A DNA stretch of 64,000 bases from Actinomycetota bacterium (GTDB taxonomy: Bacteria; Actinomycetota; Actinomycetes; S36-B12; UBA5976): NCBI GenBank assembly GCA_026392515.1, contig JAPLBY010000033.1:62001-126000 (forward strand), given 5' to 3'. Of the stretch, positions 19,544 to 29,832 are shown in pieces. The position numbers and the translations under genes are program-made. A model generated the notes under the pieces. That model did not search any database. It had not been told where the DNA came from and saw only the letters and a list, made by a program, of their open reading frames with translations. The number at the start of each line of letters is the position of its first letter. The stretch's first letter is position 1.

Positions 19544-20926
19544 TTATGGGTGAATTGTCTGTTTACCTTGGATTTGTGGGATGAATAGAAGTGCTAAAAC
19601 CGAGACAAACCCACAAACTAGCCACATTTCGACAAAAGTTTGTCCACTTAGGTTGTTTTTAAAGGCTGCAAAACTCAGGGCTGCCCCGGTGATGGAAGTT
19701 ATCACAATCGTGCCGAACGAATCTGACATCTGGAGGGAGGCGCTATGTCGGGCGTGATCAGCTTCAGGTGACTTGTCTAGCATTAGTCCGCCCAGAGTTG
19801 GGAAGCAAATTCCCATTCCAAAAGCTGCCGCCCCACAAGCCAAACTTGCTGCTAGTGAAGCTACGGTGGCGTTGCTAGGTGCAAAAACCGCGATCGGTGT
19901 CAAGAATATGCCAATCGAAATAAGCACCGATCCAAATACTAAAACTTTTTCCCGCGACATCTTGATTCGGTGACTTCCTTGCAGCCATGATCCACCAAAC
20001 CAAGTTACGGCAGAGACCGTAAGGACTGCTCCAGAAATTGCGACTGATACATCGCGGATTTCTTGCAGTGCTAATGGAACATAAACTTCAGCAGCAAAAT
20101 AACCTGCCGAAATCACCCCACGCATGCCGATGATGGCTGGAATGCCAACTGCAATCTTTAGGTATCCCTTGGGCATTAAAGTCCGAGTAGTCCAAGCGGT
20201 TGCAATAAGGCAGGCAGTGCTTATTGCAACAACGATCGAAACATCCCACTGGCCTATTCGAGATGTGCTGAATTGAAAAACCGCCAGAGCCAACACGGCT
20301 GCCAGTACTGCGATTATCTGGCTTTTACTGTCGGTTCGAGGTTGAGGTATTGCAGTTTGCAACTTATCTAGTTGGGAGAGCAGAACAACACTTGGCAAAA
20401 TCAGAAGCAGTGGCACAATCCAAAATGTCATTCGCCAAGAAGACACTTCCACCATCAGGCCCGCTATGCCTGGGCCAACTAGTCCAGGAACAACCCAAGC
20501 AGCCGCCAACATTCCCAGCGCTTTAGGTCGAAGTGCTTCGGGATACATCCGACCAATTACCACGTACATCGTCACTAAATCGATACCAAGAGCAAAACCT
20601 TGCACACTTCGGCCAAGAGTTAGCACGTGTATGTTTGGCGCAAATCCAGCAATCAAAGATCCAATTCCGAGGGTGATAATTGCCAGGGTCACAATCTTCT
20701 TCACGCCAATGTGATCAGCCCATAAACCGGCAAAAGTAACACCTAGCAACGAGGCCATAGTGAAACTGGTAAACGCGACTGCATAGTTACTGATTGCATT
20801 TAGGTCAGCTGCGGCCACAGGCATTACCGCACTAACTGCGATTCCTTCAAACCCAAATACTGCGACTAACGAAACGATTCCTGCGCTAAGTCGCCGATAT
20901 TCAGGAGCCCATGGCGAAAGCGTCAT
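19544..20926 (-). CDS. MFS transporter
   Basis: 460 aa, 12+ TM, GLWADHIGVKKIVTLAIITLGIGSLIAGFAPNIHVLTLGRSVQGFALG. Confidence 0.9.
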   Translation of the reverse strand: MTLSPWAPEYRRLSAGIVSLVAVFGFEGIAVSAVMPVAAADLNAISNYAVAFTSFTMASLLGVTFAGLWADHIGVKKIVTLAIITLGIGSLIAGFAPNIHVLTLGRSVQGFALGIDLVTMYVVIGRMYPEALRPKALGMLAAAWVVPGLVGPGIAGLMVEVSSWRMTFWIVPLLLILPSVVLLSQLDKLQTAIPQPRTDSKSQIIAVLAAVLALAVFQFSTSRIGQWDVSIVVAISTACLIATAWTTRTLMPKGYLKIAVGIPAIIGMRGVISAGYFAAEVYVPLALQEIRDVSVAISGAVLTVSAVTWFGGSWLQGSHRIKMSREKVLVFGSVLISIGIFLTPIAVFAPSNATVASLAASLACGAAAFGMGICFPTLGGLMLDKSPEADHARHSASLQMSDSFGTIVITSITGAALSFAAFKNNLSGQTFVEMWLVCGFVSVLALLFIPQIQGKQTIHP

Positions 20927-21192
20927 TCGGAATTGTCGCTGTTATCTCCACCAGTTGGCAAGCCTTCAAAAATTGCTTTGCACTGTGGGCAAACTGGAAA
21001 CTTACCCGGATCGCGATTGGGAATCCAAACCTTGCCACACAATGCCACAACAGGTGCGCCCATGACTGCGCTCTCGACGATTTTTTCTTTCTTTACATAA
21101 TGCGCAAAGCGCTCATGATCTCCGGGCTCTACTTGCTCTTCGACGCGTTCGTCGACGATTACGCCGCCCTCAGTGCGAATTTCATCAGCCAT
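20923..21192 (-). CDS. DUF3039 domain-containing protein
   Basis: DHERFAHYVKKEKIVESAVMGAPVVALCGKVWIPNRDPGKFPVCPQCKAIFEGL. Confidence 0.85.
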   Translation of the reverse strand: MADEIRTEGGVIVDERVEEQVEPGDHERFAHYVKKEKIVESAVMGAPVVALCGKVWIPNRDPGKFPVCPQCKAIFEGLPTGGDNSDNSE

Positions 21193-21228
21193 GAGAACTA
21201 CCTTAACAAACTCGCTTACGCCAGAAAC

Positions 21229-23052
21229 TTAGGCTGGCAAAGAGTTTAAGCGCTGCTTAAGATCTGCTAACTCGGCCTGAAGTTCTGGTGGAACTCGTCC
21301 ATCAAACTGACTGAAGTACTCTTCGGTCAGATCGCATTCAGCAAGCCAGCTACCCTTATCAACATCGAACAGTGCTTCTAGATCCTGCTCTGAAATCTCA
21401 AGTCCATCTAGCGGCAGGTCTTCTCGGTTTGGCAATACGCCAACTGGAGAGTCAATACCTTCAGCTTCGTTTTCAAGGCGATCAATTACCCATGCCAATA
21501 CGCGTGAGTTTTCGCCAAAGCCTGGCCAGATGAAGTCACCGGCTTCGTTCTTACGGAACCAGTTGACCTGGAACAACTTTGGAACGTTTGCAAAAGTGCG
21601 ACCCATGTTGACCCAGTGACCCCAGTAATCGGCCATGTTGTAACCACAGAACGGAAGCATTGCGAATGGATCACGACGAAGTTGGCCAAGGCCACCAACG
21701 GCGGCTGCGGTCATTTCCGAAGAGATTGTTGCGCCCATGAATACGCCATGGTTCCAGCTACGTGCCTGAGCAACCAATGGAACGTTAGTAGCGCGGCGAC
21801 CACCGAAAAGAATTGCAGAGATTGGAACGCCTGCTGGGTTATCCCATTCATCGGAAATCGATGGGCACTGTTCTGCTGGAGCAGTGAAGCGTGAGTTGGC
21901 GTGACTTGAAACTTCTTCAGACTCAGGAGTCCAGTCATTGCCCTTCCAGTCAATTAAGTGTGCTGGTGGCTCTTCGGTTAGACCTTCCCACCAGATATCA
22001 CCATCATCAGTAAGCGCGACGTTGGTGAACAATGAGTTGGCGTATAGCGAGCGAATCGCATTGGCATTTGTCTTCATGCCAGTGCCTGGTGCTACGCCAA
22101 AGAATCCAGCTTCTGGGTTAATCGCATACAAGCGACCATCTGGACCTGGACGCATCCAGCAGATGTCATCACCAATTGTTTCGACTTTCCAACCTGGAAT
22201 TGTTGGCTCAAGCATCGCAAGATTTGTCTTGCCACAACCTGATGGGAATGCAGCAGCAATGTAGTGAGTCTTTTGCTTTGGTGAAGTTAACTTCAAAATC
22301 AACATATGCTCAGCAAGCCACATTTCATCGCGTGCCATTACAGATGCAATGCGAAGAGCGAAACACTTCTTGCCTAGCAGTGCGTTGCCACCGTAACCCG
22401 AACCGTAGGACCAGATTTCGCGCTCTTCTGGGAACTGCACGATGTACTTTGTCTCACTGCATGGCCAAGCAACATCTTTTTGTCCTGGCTCAAGTGGTGC
22501 GCCAACTGAGTGAAGTGCTGGAACAAAGTCACCATGTTCGCCGATTAAATCTAGAGCAGCTTTACCCATGCGAGTCATCATCTTCATGCTGACCACAACG
22601 TATGGGGAATCTGTGATTTCAACACCTAATGCACTGATGTCAGATCCAAGCGGGCCCATTGAGAACGGAACGATATACATAGTGCGTCCACGCATGCAAC
22701 CCTTAAAGGTTGAGCGAAGGATTGTCTTCATTTCGCTCGGTTCCATCCAGTTATTGGTTGGACCAGCATCTTCTTCCTTAACGGAACAGATGTAAGTACG
22801 GTCTTCAACGCGGGCTACGTCACTTGGATGTGAACGAGCAAGGAAAGAGTTTGGACGCTTTTCAGAGTTCAGAGGCGTGAGCGTTCCACTTGCAACCAAT
22901 TCTTGAGTTAAGCGATTCCATTCAGCATCAGAGCCATCGCACCATTCGATGCGATCTGGGGTTGTTAGCTCTGCAACTTCGGCAACCCAAGCAAGAAGAC
23001 GCTTATTCTTTGTTGGCGCATCTGCGAAACCTGGAATAGCTGAACTGCTCAA
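21229..23052 (-). CDS. pckG: Phosphoenolpyruvate carboxykinase (GTP)
   Basis: [61 protein letters not shown]. Confidence 0.97.
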   Translation of the reverse strand: MSSSAIPGFADAPTKNKRLLAWVAEVAELTTPDRIEWCDGSDAEWNRLTQELVASGTLTPLNSEKRPNSFLARSHPSDVARVEDRTYICSVKEEDAGPTNNWMEPSEMKTILRSTFKGCMRGRTMYIVPFSMGPLGSDISALGVEITDSPYVVVSMKMMTRMGKAALDLIGEHGDFVPALHSVGAPLEPGQKDVAWPCSETKYIVQFPEEREIWSYGSGYGGNALLGKKCFALRIASVMARDEMWLAEHMLILKLTSPKQKTHYIAAAFPSGCGKTNLAMLEPTIPGWKVETIGDDICWMRPGPDGRLYAINPEAGFFGVAPGTGMKTNANAIRSLYANSLFTNVALTDDGDIWWEGLTEEPPAHLIDWKGNDWTPESEEVSSHANSRFTAPAEQCPSISDEWDNPAGVPISAILFGGRRATNVPLVAQARSWNHGVFMGATISSEMTAAAVGGLGQLRRDPFAMLPFCGYNMADYWGHWVNMGRTFANVPKLFQVNWFRKNEAGDFIWPGFGENSRVLAWVIDRLENEAEGIDSPVGVLPNREDLPLDGLEISEQDLEALFDVDKGSWLAECDLTEEYFSQFDGRVPPELQAELADLKQRLNSLPA

Positions 23053-23235
23053 GAGAACTCCTTGGTTGAAAACCTGATCTAAGGCTTTACGGGATTAACT
23101 TAGGATGCACCCCAAATGGCGAAAAAACTAACTTAAAAACCCCTAAATTCCCTTAAAACTGGGCGCTGTGAGCAAACACACACGGCTCGCGCGTGCTCTT
23201 GTGAATAGAGTGACGCGTGTTCCTAGACTGGAGTA

Positions 23236-23937
23236 GTGCCCAATCCTGGAAATCCCGAGATATTGCTAGAAAACAACGACACCATTGTTGTGGTTCCGGT
23301 GTTCTCCGAGGCTCCAGTTATTGCATCAGTAATTGACGAACTGGCACTGTATTTTCCAAACATCTATTGCGTTGATGACGGCAGCCCTGATGGTTCTGGG
23401 GAAATTGCCGCAAAGTCCGGAGCCCACGTAGTTTGGCACCCAATGAATTTTGGGCAAGGAGCCGCGCTCCAAACTGGAATTGAAGCGGGTCTAGAGAACC
23501 CAGAGATCAAATATTTCGTCACTTTTGATGGAGATGGCCAGCACTCTCCGCTTGATGCCCTGGAAATGGTGCGAACCCTTAGGGCTCAGGAATTCGACGT
23601 GGTATTCGGTTCTCGATTCTTGGATGAGCGAACTGAGTTAACTACCGCAAAGCGCGTGGTTCTAAAACTTGCGGTCAGTTATACCAACGCTCTTACTGGA
23701 TTGAAGTTAACTGATGCCCACAATGGATTGCGTGCCTTCAATCGCAGTGTTGCAAGTTGGATTAACCTGTCTCACAATGGCATGGCACATGCCACCGAAA
23801 TTGTTAATCAAATAAGTAAAGGTAACTTTCGTTATTGTGAACGCCCGGTTCACATTGTTTACACCGATTACTCCAAAGCCAAGGGACAAAGTCTTTGGAA
23901 TTCCGTTAACATTCTTTTTGACTTGATATTGAGGTAA
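23236..23937 (+). CDS. Family 2 glycosyltransferase
   Basis: IVVVPVFSEAPVIASVIDEL, VDDGSPDGSGEIA, FVTFDGDGQHSPLDAL. Confidence 0.9.
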   Translation: MPNPGNPEILLENNDTIVVVPVFSEAPVIASVIDELALYFPNIYCVDDGSPDGSGEIAAKSGAHVVWHPMNFGQGAALQTGIEAGLENPEIKYFVTFDGDGQHSPLDALEMVRTLRAQEFDVVFGSRFLDERTELTTAKRVVLKLAVSYTNALTGLKLTDAHNGLRAFNRSVASWINLSHNGMAHATEIVNQISKGNFRYCERPVHIVYTDYSKAKGQSLWNSVNILFDLILR

Positions 23938-23939
23938 CC

Positions 23940-24302
23940 ATGCGTATTGCTCAGCTGTTCTTAATGGCCATCATCTTTGTATTGTTGTGGTTTGCCCTGC
24001 ACCATCGCTCATCAACAGAGGCTCGCGCCTTCCGCCGCATTGCGTTTTTGGGCCTCACAGTTCTAATCATCTTGGCTGTGATTTTCCCGGGCACCCTAAC
24101 CTCGATCGCGAACACTTTTGGAATTGGCCGCGGCGCTGACTTAGTTATCTATCTCGTTGCAATCGGCCTGCTGTTCTTTTCAGTTAGCACTTACCTTAAA
24201 TTTGGCGACATGGATCGTCGCATCACACTACTTTCTCGTCACATCGCACTTCTTGAAAGTAAGGGCGACATCGGACGTGTTGATCCTGATTCACTTAAGT
24301 AA
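23940..24302 (+). CDS. DUF2304 family protein
   Basis: Small two/three-TM protein next to GT2; RAFRRIAFLGLTVLIILAVIFPGTLTSIANTFGIGRGADLVIYL. Confidence 0.85.
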   Translation: MRIAQLFLMAIIFVLLWFALHHRSSTEARAFRRIAFLGLTVLIILAVIFPGTLTSIANTFGIGRGADLVIYLVAIGLLFFSVSTYLKFGDMDRRITLLSRHIALLESKGDIGRVDPDSLK

Positions 24303-24307
24303 TCTCC

Positions 24308-24973
24308 ATGCCGTTTGAACCAACGTTCATTACTCCCGGTGTTCTGCCACTTTGGTTAGACATCGGAGCTGTGGCATTAGGTGCGGTTTTTGGGGCGACT
24401 CTTGCAAACTCTCGCCAAGCGCCACTGCTTGGTGTTTTGCTAGTTGGTATTTTGCTTGGCTTTGGCGGCTCAATGATTCGCGATATCTTGTTAAATACTG
24501 ACATCAACGCCTTAGTGCACGGTCGATACATCACCACAGCTGTTATTGCGTCAATCGTTGGTGCCCTGCTTGGTGACCTGCTCCTGAAGCCGATGTGGTT
24601 ATTCACCATGTTGGATGCCACGGTTATGGGATTATTCGCTGTGATCGGAACTGAAAAAGCGTTGTTGTTCGGAATGCCAATTAGCTCGGCCTTATTCATT
24701 GGAACCTTGACTGCAATTGGTGGCGGAATTATCGCTGACTTACTTACAGGCGTGAAGCCTGATGTGATGTCTCGTGGGCCTTGGAGTGCCTCAATGGCAC
24801 TAGTGAGCGCATGCTGGTTCATCATCTGGTTCGAACAAGGCTTTGTCCGATTTGCGGAATTTAGTTCAATTGCGTTGTGTGTATTGCTTCGAGCAATGGC
24901 AATTTGGCGTGGCTGGGAAGCACCGCACGCAGACCACCTAAAGCCAAATACCTGGATCAAGCGAAAAGGTTAG
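24308..24973 (+). CDS. UPF0126/TRIC cation channel family protein
   Basis: GFGGSMIRDILL and GTLTAIGGGIIADLLTG repeat motifs. Confidence 0.9.
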   Translation: MPFEPTFITPGVLPLWLDIGAVALGAVFGATLANSRQAPLLGVLLVGILLGFGGSMIRDILLNTDINALVHGRYITTAVIASIVGALLGDLLLKPMWLFTMLDATVMGLFAVIGTEKALLFGMPISSALFIGTLTAIGGGIIADLLTGVKPDVMSRGPWSASMALVSACWFIIWFEQGFVRFAEFSSIALCVLLRAMAIWRGWEAPHADHLKPNTWIKRKG

Positions 24974-24997
24974 ACCGTTTCTAAATAGACTTGCGGC

Positions 24998-26206
24998 ATG
25001 ACTTTTGATGTTGCGCGCGTTCGTTCCGCTTTCCCTTCTCTTGAATCTGGTGTTGCCCACTTTGATGGCCCAGGTGGAACCCAAACTCCACTTTCAGTAG
25101 GTCAAGCAATCTGTAAGACCATGACTGGCCCCCTTGCCAACCAAGGTACGGTTACCCAGGCTGAGCGAAATGCTGAAGCAGCTGTTGACAATGCCAGAAG
25201 TGCAATGGCGGATCTTTTAGGTTCTACGCCAGAAGGAATCTTCTTTGGCCGAAGTATGACTCAGTTAACTTTCGACATCGCGCGCACTCTGGCCCAAGAC
25301 TGGGGACCTGGCGATGAAATTGTTGCATCGCGCTTAGATCATGACGCAAACGTTCGTCCTTGGGTTCGTTACGCACAAAAATCCGGAGCGACACTTCGTT
25401 GGATTGATTTTGATCCAGCGACTGGCTACTTAGATGTATCCGATGTTGAAGCGGTACTTACTGATCGCACCAAATTAGTTGCAATCACAGCTGCATCGAA
25501 TCTAATCGGCGCGCGTCCTGACATTCCAGCGATCGCTAAGGCTGTTCATGCTGTTGGTGGATTGCTTTATGTTGATGGCGTTCACAATACCCCGCATGCC
25601 GTGGTCGACTTCAAGGCAATGGGAGCTGACTTCTATGGTTGCTCACCTTACAAATTCTTTGGACCACATCTAGGTGTTATGACTGCCTCTCCGGCACTTT
25701 TAGAAACTTTGCACCCAGATAAATTGTTGCCATCAACTGAACATGTTCCAGAAAGATTTGAACTTGGAACTTTGCCATACGAAATGTTGGCAGGCGTTAC
25801 CGCAGCAGTTGATTTCATTGCAGACATGGTTCCAGGGTCTGGATCACGCCGGGAGCGAATTGTTGTTTCGCAAACAGCAGCAGATGAGCATGAGCATGCC
25901 TTGAATCATCGTTTGCGTGAAGGTTTGCAGGCTATGGAAAACGTCACGCTGTATAGCAATGCCCGACTAAAGACTCCAACTGAGTTATTTAGTTTGGCTG
26001 GAATTGATTCTGAACGCGTTTACAAGTTCTTGGCAGAGCTAAAAGTTAATGCGCCAGCTGGAAACTTCTATGCGATTGAGTGCTCCCGTCACCTCGGTTT
26101 AGGTGATGATGGCGCAATTCGAGCCGGACTTGCGCCTTACAACACCGTAGAAGAAATTGATCGCTTACTTGAAGGTCTGGCCGAAGCCACCATCAAATTG
26201 AAGTAG
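24998..26206 (+). CDS. Cysteine desulfurase-like class V aminotransferase
   Basis: RSAFPSLESGVAHFDGPGGTQTP, VDGVHNTPHAVVDFKAMGADFYGCSPYKFFGPHLG. Confidence 0.9.
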   Translation: MTFDVARVRSAFPSLESGVAHFDGPGGTQTPLSVGQAICKTMTGPLANQGTVTQAERNAEAAVDNARSAMADLLGSTPEGIFFGRSMTQLTFDIARTLAQDWGPGDEIVASRLDHDANVRPWVRYAQKSGATLRWIDFDPATGYLDVSDVEAVLTDRTKLVAITAASNLIGARPDIPAIAKAVHAVGGLLYVDGVHNTPHAVVDFKAMGADFYGCSPYKFFGPHLGVMTASPALLETLHPDKLLPSTEHVPERFELGTLPYEMLAGVTAAVDFIADMVPGSGSRRERIVVSQTAADEHEHALNHRLREGLQAMENVTLYSNARLKTPTELFSLAGIDSERVYKFLAELKVNAPAGNFYAIECSRHLGLGDDGAIRAGLAPYNTVEEIDRLLEGLAEATIKLK

Positions 26207-26210
26207 CCAC

Positions 26211-26669
26211 TTAAGCTACGGAAATTTGATCGCCTGCAACACTTAGGGCAATTTTTGCAAGTGGAGTTGCCGTCAGGTTCTTCGATGTTGTTTCATCTGG
26301 AACACCTACTGAGTCATACTTCGCGCCGTGACAAGCACAAGCAAATCCACTGGCATCTGGATTGGCTTCCACGATGCAACCTTGATGCGTGCACTTTGAA
26401 CTGTACGCAATGAAAGTTCCTGCGGCTGGTTGCATAAGGTAGGCCGGCATTCCTGAATTTGGATCAGTGAACTTAAAAACTGAGCCAACAGGCACGTCAG
26501 CTGCGGTGGCAACTACTTTGCTTGCGGGAGCTGTTGGTGTTGAGCTGGCCAATTCTTCTTCAGTTGGACCCGATGCCCCTGTGGAATTTGAGCAAGCAGC
26601 TAGGCCTGCAATTGCAACACCTGCGGCGCCAGCGGTTAATACTTGACGTCTTCCAATTTGTTTAGCCAT
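26211..26669 (-). CDS. Rieske (2Fe-2S) protein with Tat/lipoprotein-type signal
   Basis: RRQVLTAGAAGVAIAGLAAC; cluster motifs CTHQGC and CACHG. Confidence 0.92.
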   Translation of the reverse strand: MAKQIGRRQVLTAGAAGVAIAGLAACSNSTGASGPTEEELASSTPTAPASKVVATAADVPVGSVFKFTDPNSGMPAYLMQPAAGTFIAYSSKCTHQGCIVEANPDASGFACACHGAKYDSVGVPDETTSKNLTATPLAKIALSVAGDQISVA

Positions 26670-26781
26670 ACCTCAATAGTGCCATTAACTATGGAAGTTC
26701 GCCTGTCAGTCCCTCGGGTACAATAGGAACATAACTAAATAGTGGTGGTTACCTATCCAGTAATCCCCTGATGAAAATCTT

Positions 26782-27147
26782 GGGGGTGAACGGTTTCGAC
26801 TTTGGTAGTCGAAATGGGAGAAGCGAGCCGAGAATGTTGGTCATCTCGTAAACGTCCAGCAAAAACAATAAGTGCCAAATCAAACCGCACTGATTTCGCC
26901 CTAGCTGCATAAGCTAGCCTCGAAATCCGCGAGACCAGGGGCGTTCCCGCTCTGGATCCTCGTGTCATTTAGGGAACTTACCAACGGAACCGGTCGCGGG
27001 TTCTGACGGAAAATCTAACAGTGACTGTGCCTGTCGACATCTTGTTTGCGTGAACGTCGGGGCAGAGAAAAGCTAATGCAAACTGCGCTCGGAGAATTAC
27101 CAAATCTTCACCTAAGGACCCGGGTTCGATTCCCGGCACCTCCACCA
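26782..27147 (+). ncRNA. ssrA: tmRNA (transfer-messenger RNA)
   Basis: 5' GGGGGTGAACGGTTTCGAC, 3' GGTTCGATTCCCGGCACCTCCACCA; tag ORF GCA AAA ACA ATA AGT GCC AAA TCA AAC CGC ACT GAT TTC GCC CTA GCT GCA TAA = AKTISAKSNRTDFALAA. Confidence 0.97.
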
Positions 27148-27154
27148 CAAAAAT

Positions 27155-27184
27155 AATCCGGCCTGTGCGCCGGATTTTTTTTGT
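27155..27184 (+). terminator. Intrinsic terminator of ssrA
   Basis: AATCCGGC-CTGTGC-GCCGGATT followed by T run. Confidence 0.93.
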
Positions 27185-27333
27185 TTGGTGGATGTGCAAC
27201 GGGAATCGGGAGGAGCAGCATCGCAGCGACGGCTCCCGGCACCGGGGCGGGAGTTAATGCACGTTTACGAGAAGGTGTCGGTAGTGCCTCGAACGAAGTT
27301 CGCGAACACCTCCACCGGATCCCGGCACCGTGG

Positions 27334-28086
27334 CTAAACCCTCCGCACAACCTTGTGCTGCGCAGCCTGAGCCAACGGACGAATCACCATCAAGTCAATG
27401 TTGAAATGATGCGGCAACATAACGCTCCAACGAACCGCTTCAGCAACGTCATCTGCGGTCAACGGCTCAGCAACACCTTCGTAAATCTTTGCAGCACGTT
27501 CTTTGTCGCCACCAAATCGCTTTACTGCGAATTCGTCAGTCTTAACCATTCCTGGCGCTAATTCCACGACTCGAACTGGCTCACCTGCAAGCTCTAATCT
27601 CAAAGTTTCAGCAAGTGCCGCAACAGCATGCTTTGCAGCGGTGTAACTGCCACCATTTTCATAGACGATGCGTCCCGCGGTTGATCCCATCAAGACAATG
27701 GTTCCTTCGCCTGACTTAATCAAGGCTGGAATGATCGCTTTGATTGAACGCAATGCGCCAATGACATTTACGTCATAAGCCTTAATCCAGCTTTCTACAT
27801 CTGCATCAGCAACGGTGGTGCCATCGAAAGCTCCTCCAGCATTTGCAACCAATACGTTGACAGTTTTGTCAGCAAGGTGGGCAGCTAAGGCATCCACACT
27901 GGCTTGATCAGTTACATCTAATTCCCATGCAGTTATGAGTTGATTCTCTTTTGCCAAGTCAGCCAGCATGTCCACTCGCCTAGCGGCAGCGATTACTTGA
28001 TAGCCCTCTTTGGCTAAAGCTCGAGCAGTGGCTGCGCCAATTCCGCTACTAGCTCCGGTTACTACTGCATATCCACGTTGAGTCAT
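27334..28086 (-). CDS. SDR family NAD(P)-dependent oxidoreductase
   Basis: VVTGASSGIGAATARALA, NAGGAFDG, Y-x3-K in GGSYTAAKHAVAAL; start at MTQRG. Confidence 0.93.
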   Translation of the reverse strand: MTQRGYAVVTGASSGIGAATARALAKEGYQVIAAARRVDMLADLAKENQLITAWELDVTDQASVDALAAHLADKTVNVLVANAGGAFDGTTVADADVESWIKAYDVNVIGALRSIKAIIPALIKSGEGTIVLMGSTAGRIVYENGGSYTAAKHAVAALAETLRLELAGEPVRVVELAPGMVKTDEFAVKRFGGDKERAAKIYEGVAEPLTADDVAEAVRWSVMLPHHFNIDLMVIRPLAQAAQHKVVRRV

Positions 28087-28170
28087 AGATGAATTCTCTC
28101 GCAAGAGGTCCGATACGTCACCCCAGATCGCACCATAAACTGGCAGCAGAAACTCACCTCAGGAGAGAAA

Positions 28171-29109
28171 ATGGCCCGCAAGAACATTGGAACCATGATG
28201 GGTTCCCAAACTACGTCGACATTTATTGGAATTCCGGCTGGAACTCTAAGTGATGTATCCGGTGGGTCAGCCGTGTTTGGCGCGCCATGTGCCACGCCTT
28301 ATCCATCCGTTGGTGCCTATTGCAAAGACGCACCCGCAGCGATCCGCGGTGCGATCAGCAGCTACCAAGCCAATATCGATCACATGGACTTCGACTTGGG
28401 TGGACCGATCTTTCCAAACGGCGTGAACGCCATTGATTTAGGTGACCTAGATTTTGACGAATCAGATGCCCCAGCAAATCGGGAACGAATTCGTTCAACG
28501 GTTTCGCAGATTGTTGCCCAGGGCGCTGTACCTGTCGTAATCGGTGGCGATGATTCAATTCCAATTCCAATGATTGAAGGCTTTGCCGAACATGGCGAAT
28601 ACTTTGTGGTTCAAATCGATGCCCACATTGATTACCGCGACGAAGTAGGCGGGGAAAAGTTAGGCCTGTCATCAACCATGCGTCGTGCATTTGAAATGCC
28701 ACACATCAAAGGTTTGGTTCAGGTTGGTCAACGTGGCATTGGTTCAGCTCGACCACAGGATTACGAAGATGCCAAGTCACATGGTGTTAAGTTCGTTTCG
28801 GCTCGCCAAGTTGCCTCTGGTGGAATTCAGCAAGTTATCGACTTGATTCCAGCTGGCGTAAACGTAATCGTGGATTTGGACTGTGATGCCTTGGATCCAT
28901 CAATCGTGCCGGGCGTAATCGGTCGTGCACCTGGTGGCTTGACTTATTGGAACGTGGTTGAACTGCTGCACGGAATTGCTGGTAAAGCAAAGTTGTCAGG
29001 CTTTAACTTGGTTGAGTTCATGCCAGATAGCGATGTCGATGAAATTGGCGCGCTTAATAACGCTCGAATCATTTGTAACGTGCTCGGCTTAGTTGCCCGA
29101 CAAAGTTAG
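28171..29109 (+). CDS. Agmatinase/ureohydrolase family protein
   Basis: GGDDSIPIP, QIDAHIDYRD, IVDLDCDALDPSIVPG. Confidence 0.9.
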   Translation: MARKNIGTMMGSQTTSTFIGIPAGTLSDVSGGSAVFGAPCATPYPSVGAYCKDAPAAIRGAISSYQANIDHMDFDLGGPIFPNGVNAIDLGDLDFDESDAPANRERIRSTVSQIVAQGAVPVVIGGDDSIPIPMIEGFAEHGEYFVVQIDAHIDYRDEVGGEKLGLSSTMRRAFEMPHIKGLVQVGQRGIGSARPQDYEDAKSHGVKFVSARQVASGGIQQVIDLIPAGVNVIVDLDCDALDPSIVPGVIGRAPGGLTYWNVVELLHGIAGKAKLSGFNLVEFMPDSDVDEIGALNNARIICNVLGLVARQS

Positions 29110-29124
29110 GCATAAACTCAAATC

Positions 29125-29832
29125 ATGAAGCAGCCAGTCATTGGACTCACCTCATACCTCGAGCCTGCCAAATGGGGCGCATGGGATATACCTGCGGCAC
29201 TAATTCCTTGGAACTATGTCAATAAACTGCAAGCTGCCGGTGCCTCGGTGGTAATCCTGCCGCCGGATGCAAATAATCATGAAGCCATTTCTCGACTAGA
29301 TGGTTTGGTTATGGCAGGTGGCGCAGACATCGAACCAGCTCGTTATGGCGCAGCACACCAAGAAGGCACTGACAAGCCACGAGTCGAACGTGATGCCAGC
29401 GAACTTGGGTTATATCGAGCAGCCCGCGAAGCCAACTTGCCAGTATTTGGAATTTGTCGCGGATTACAGATCATGGCAGTTGCTCATGGTGGTTCACTTC
29501 ACCAGCACTTACCTGACGTTGTTGGAAACACCTTGCACCGAGATGCGCCGGGAACCTTTAACGATCACGGCGCTACTTTCACCCCTGGCAGCTTGATTGC
29601 TGATTTGGTTGGCGCAACGCAAGTAACGGTTAATTCAAGTCACCACCAGGCGGTTGACTCCCCTGGTGATTTAACAATTACCGGTTATGCCGAAGACGGA
29701 ACCATTGAAGTTTGTGAAGATCCATCAGCAGAATTTGTACTTGGCGTGCAATGGCATCCGGAATTTAGTGACGATGAAAAAGTTTCGGAAAACCTATTTC
29801 GTGCGTTTGTTAAGGTTTGCGCAAACCGTTAA
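29125..29832 (+). CDS. Gamma-glutamyl-gamma-aminobutyrate hydrolase family (class I GATase-like, PuuD-like)
   Basis: GLVMAGGADIEPARYG, VFGICRGLQIMAVAHGGSLHQHL, GVQWHPEF. Confidence 0.93.
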   Translation: MKQPVIGLTSYLEPAKWGAWDIPAALIPWNYVNKLQAAGASVVILPPDANNHEAISRLDGLVMAGGADIEPARYGAAHQEGTDKPRVERDASELGLYRAAREANLPVFGICRGLQIMAVAHGGSLHQHLPDVVGNTLHRDAPGTFNDHGATFTPGSLIADLVGATQVTVNSSHHQAVDSPGDLTITGYAEDGTIEVCEDPSAEFVLGVQWHPEFSDDEKVSENLFRAFVKVCANR

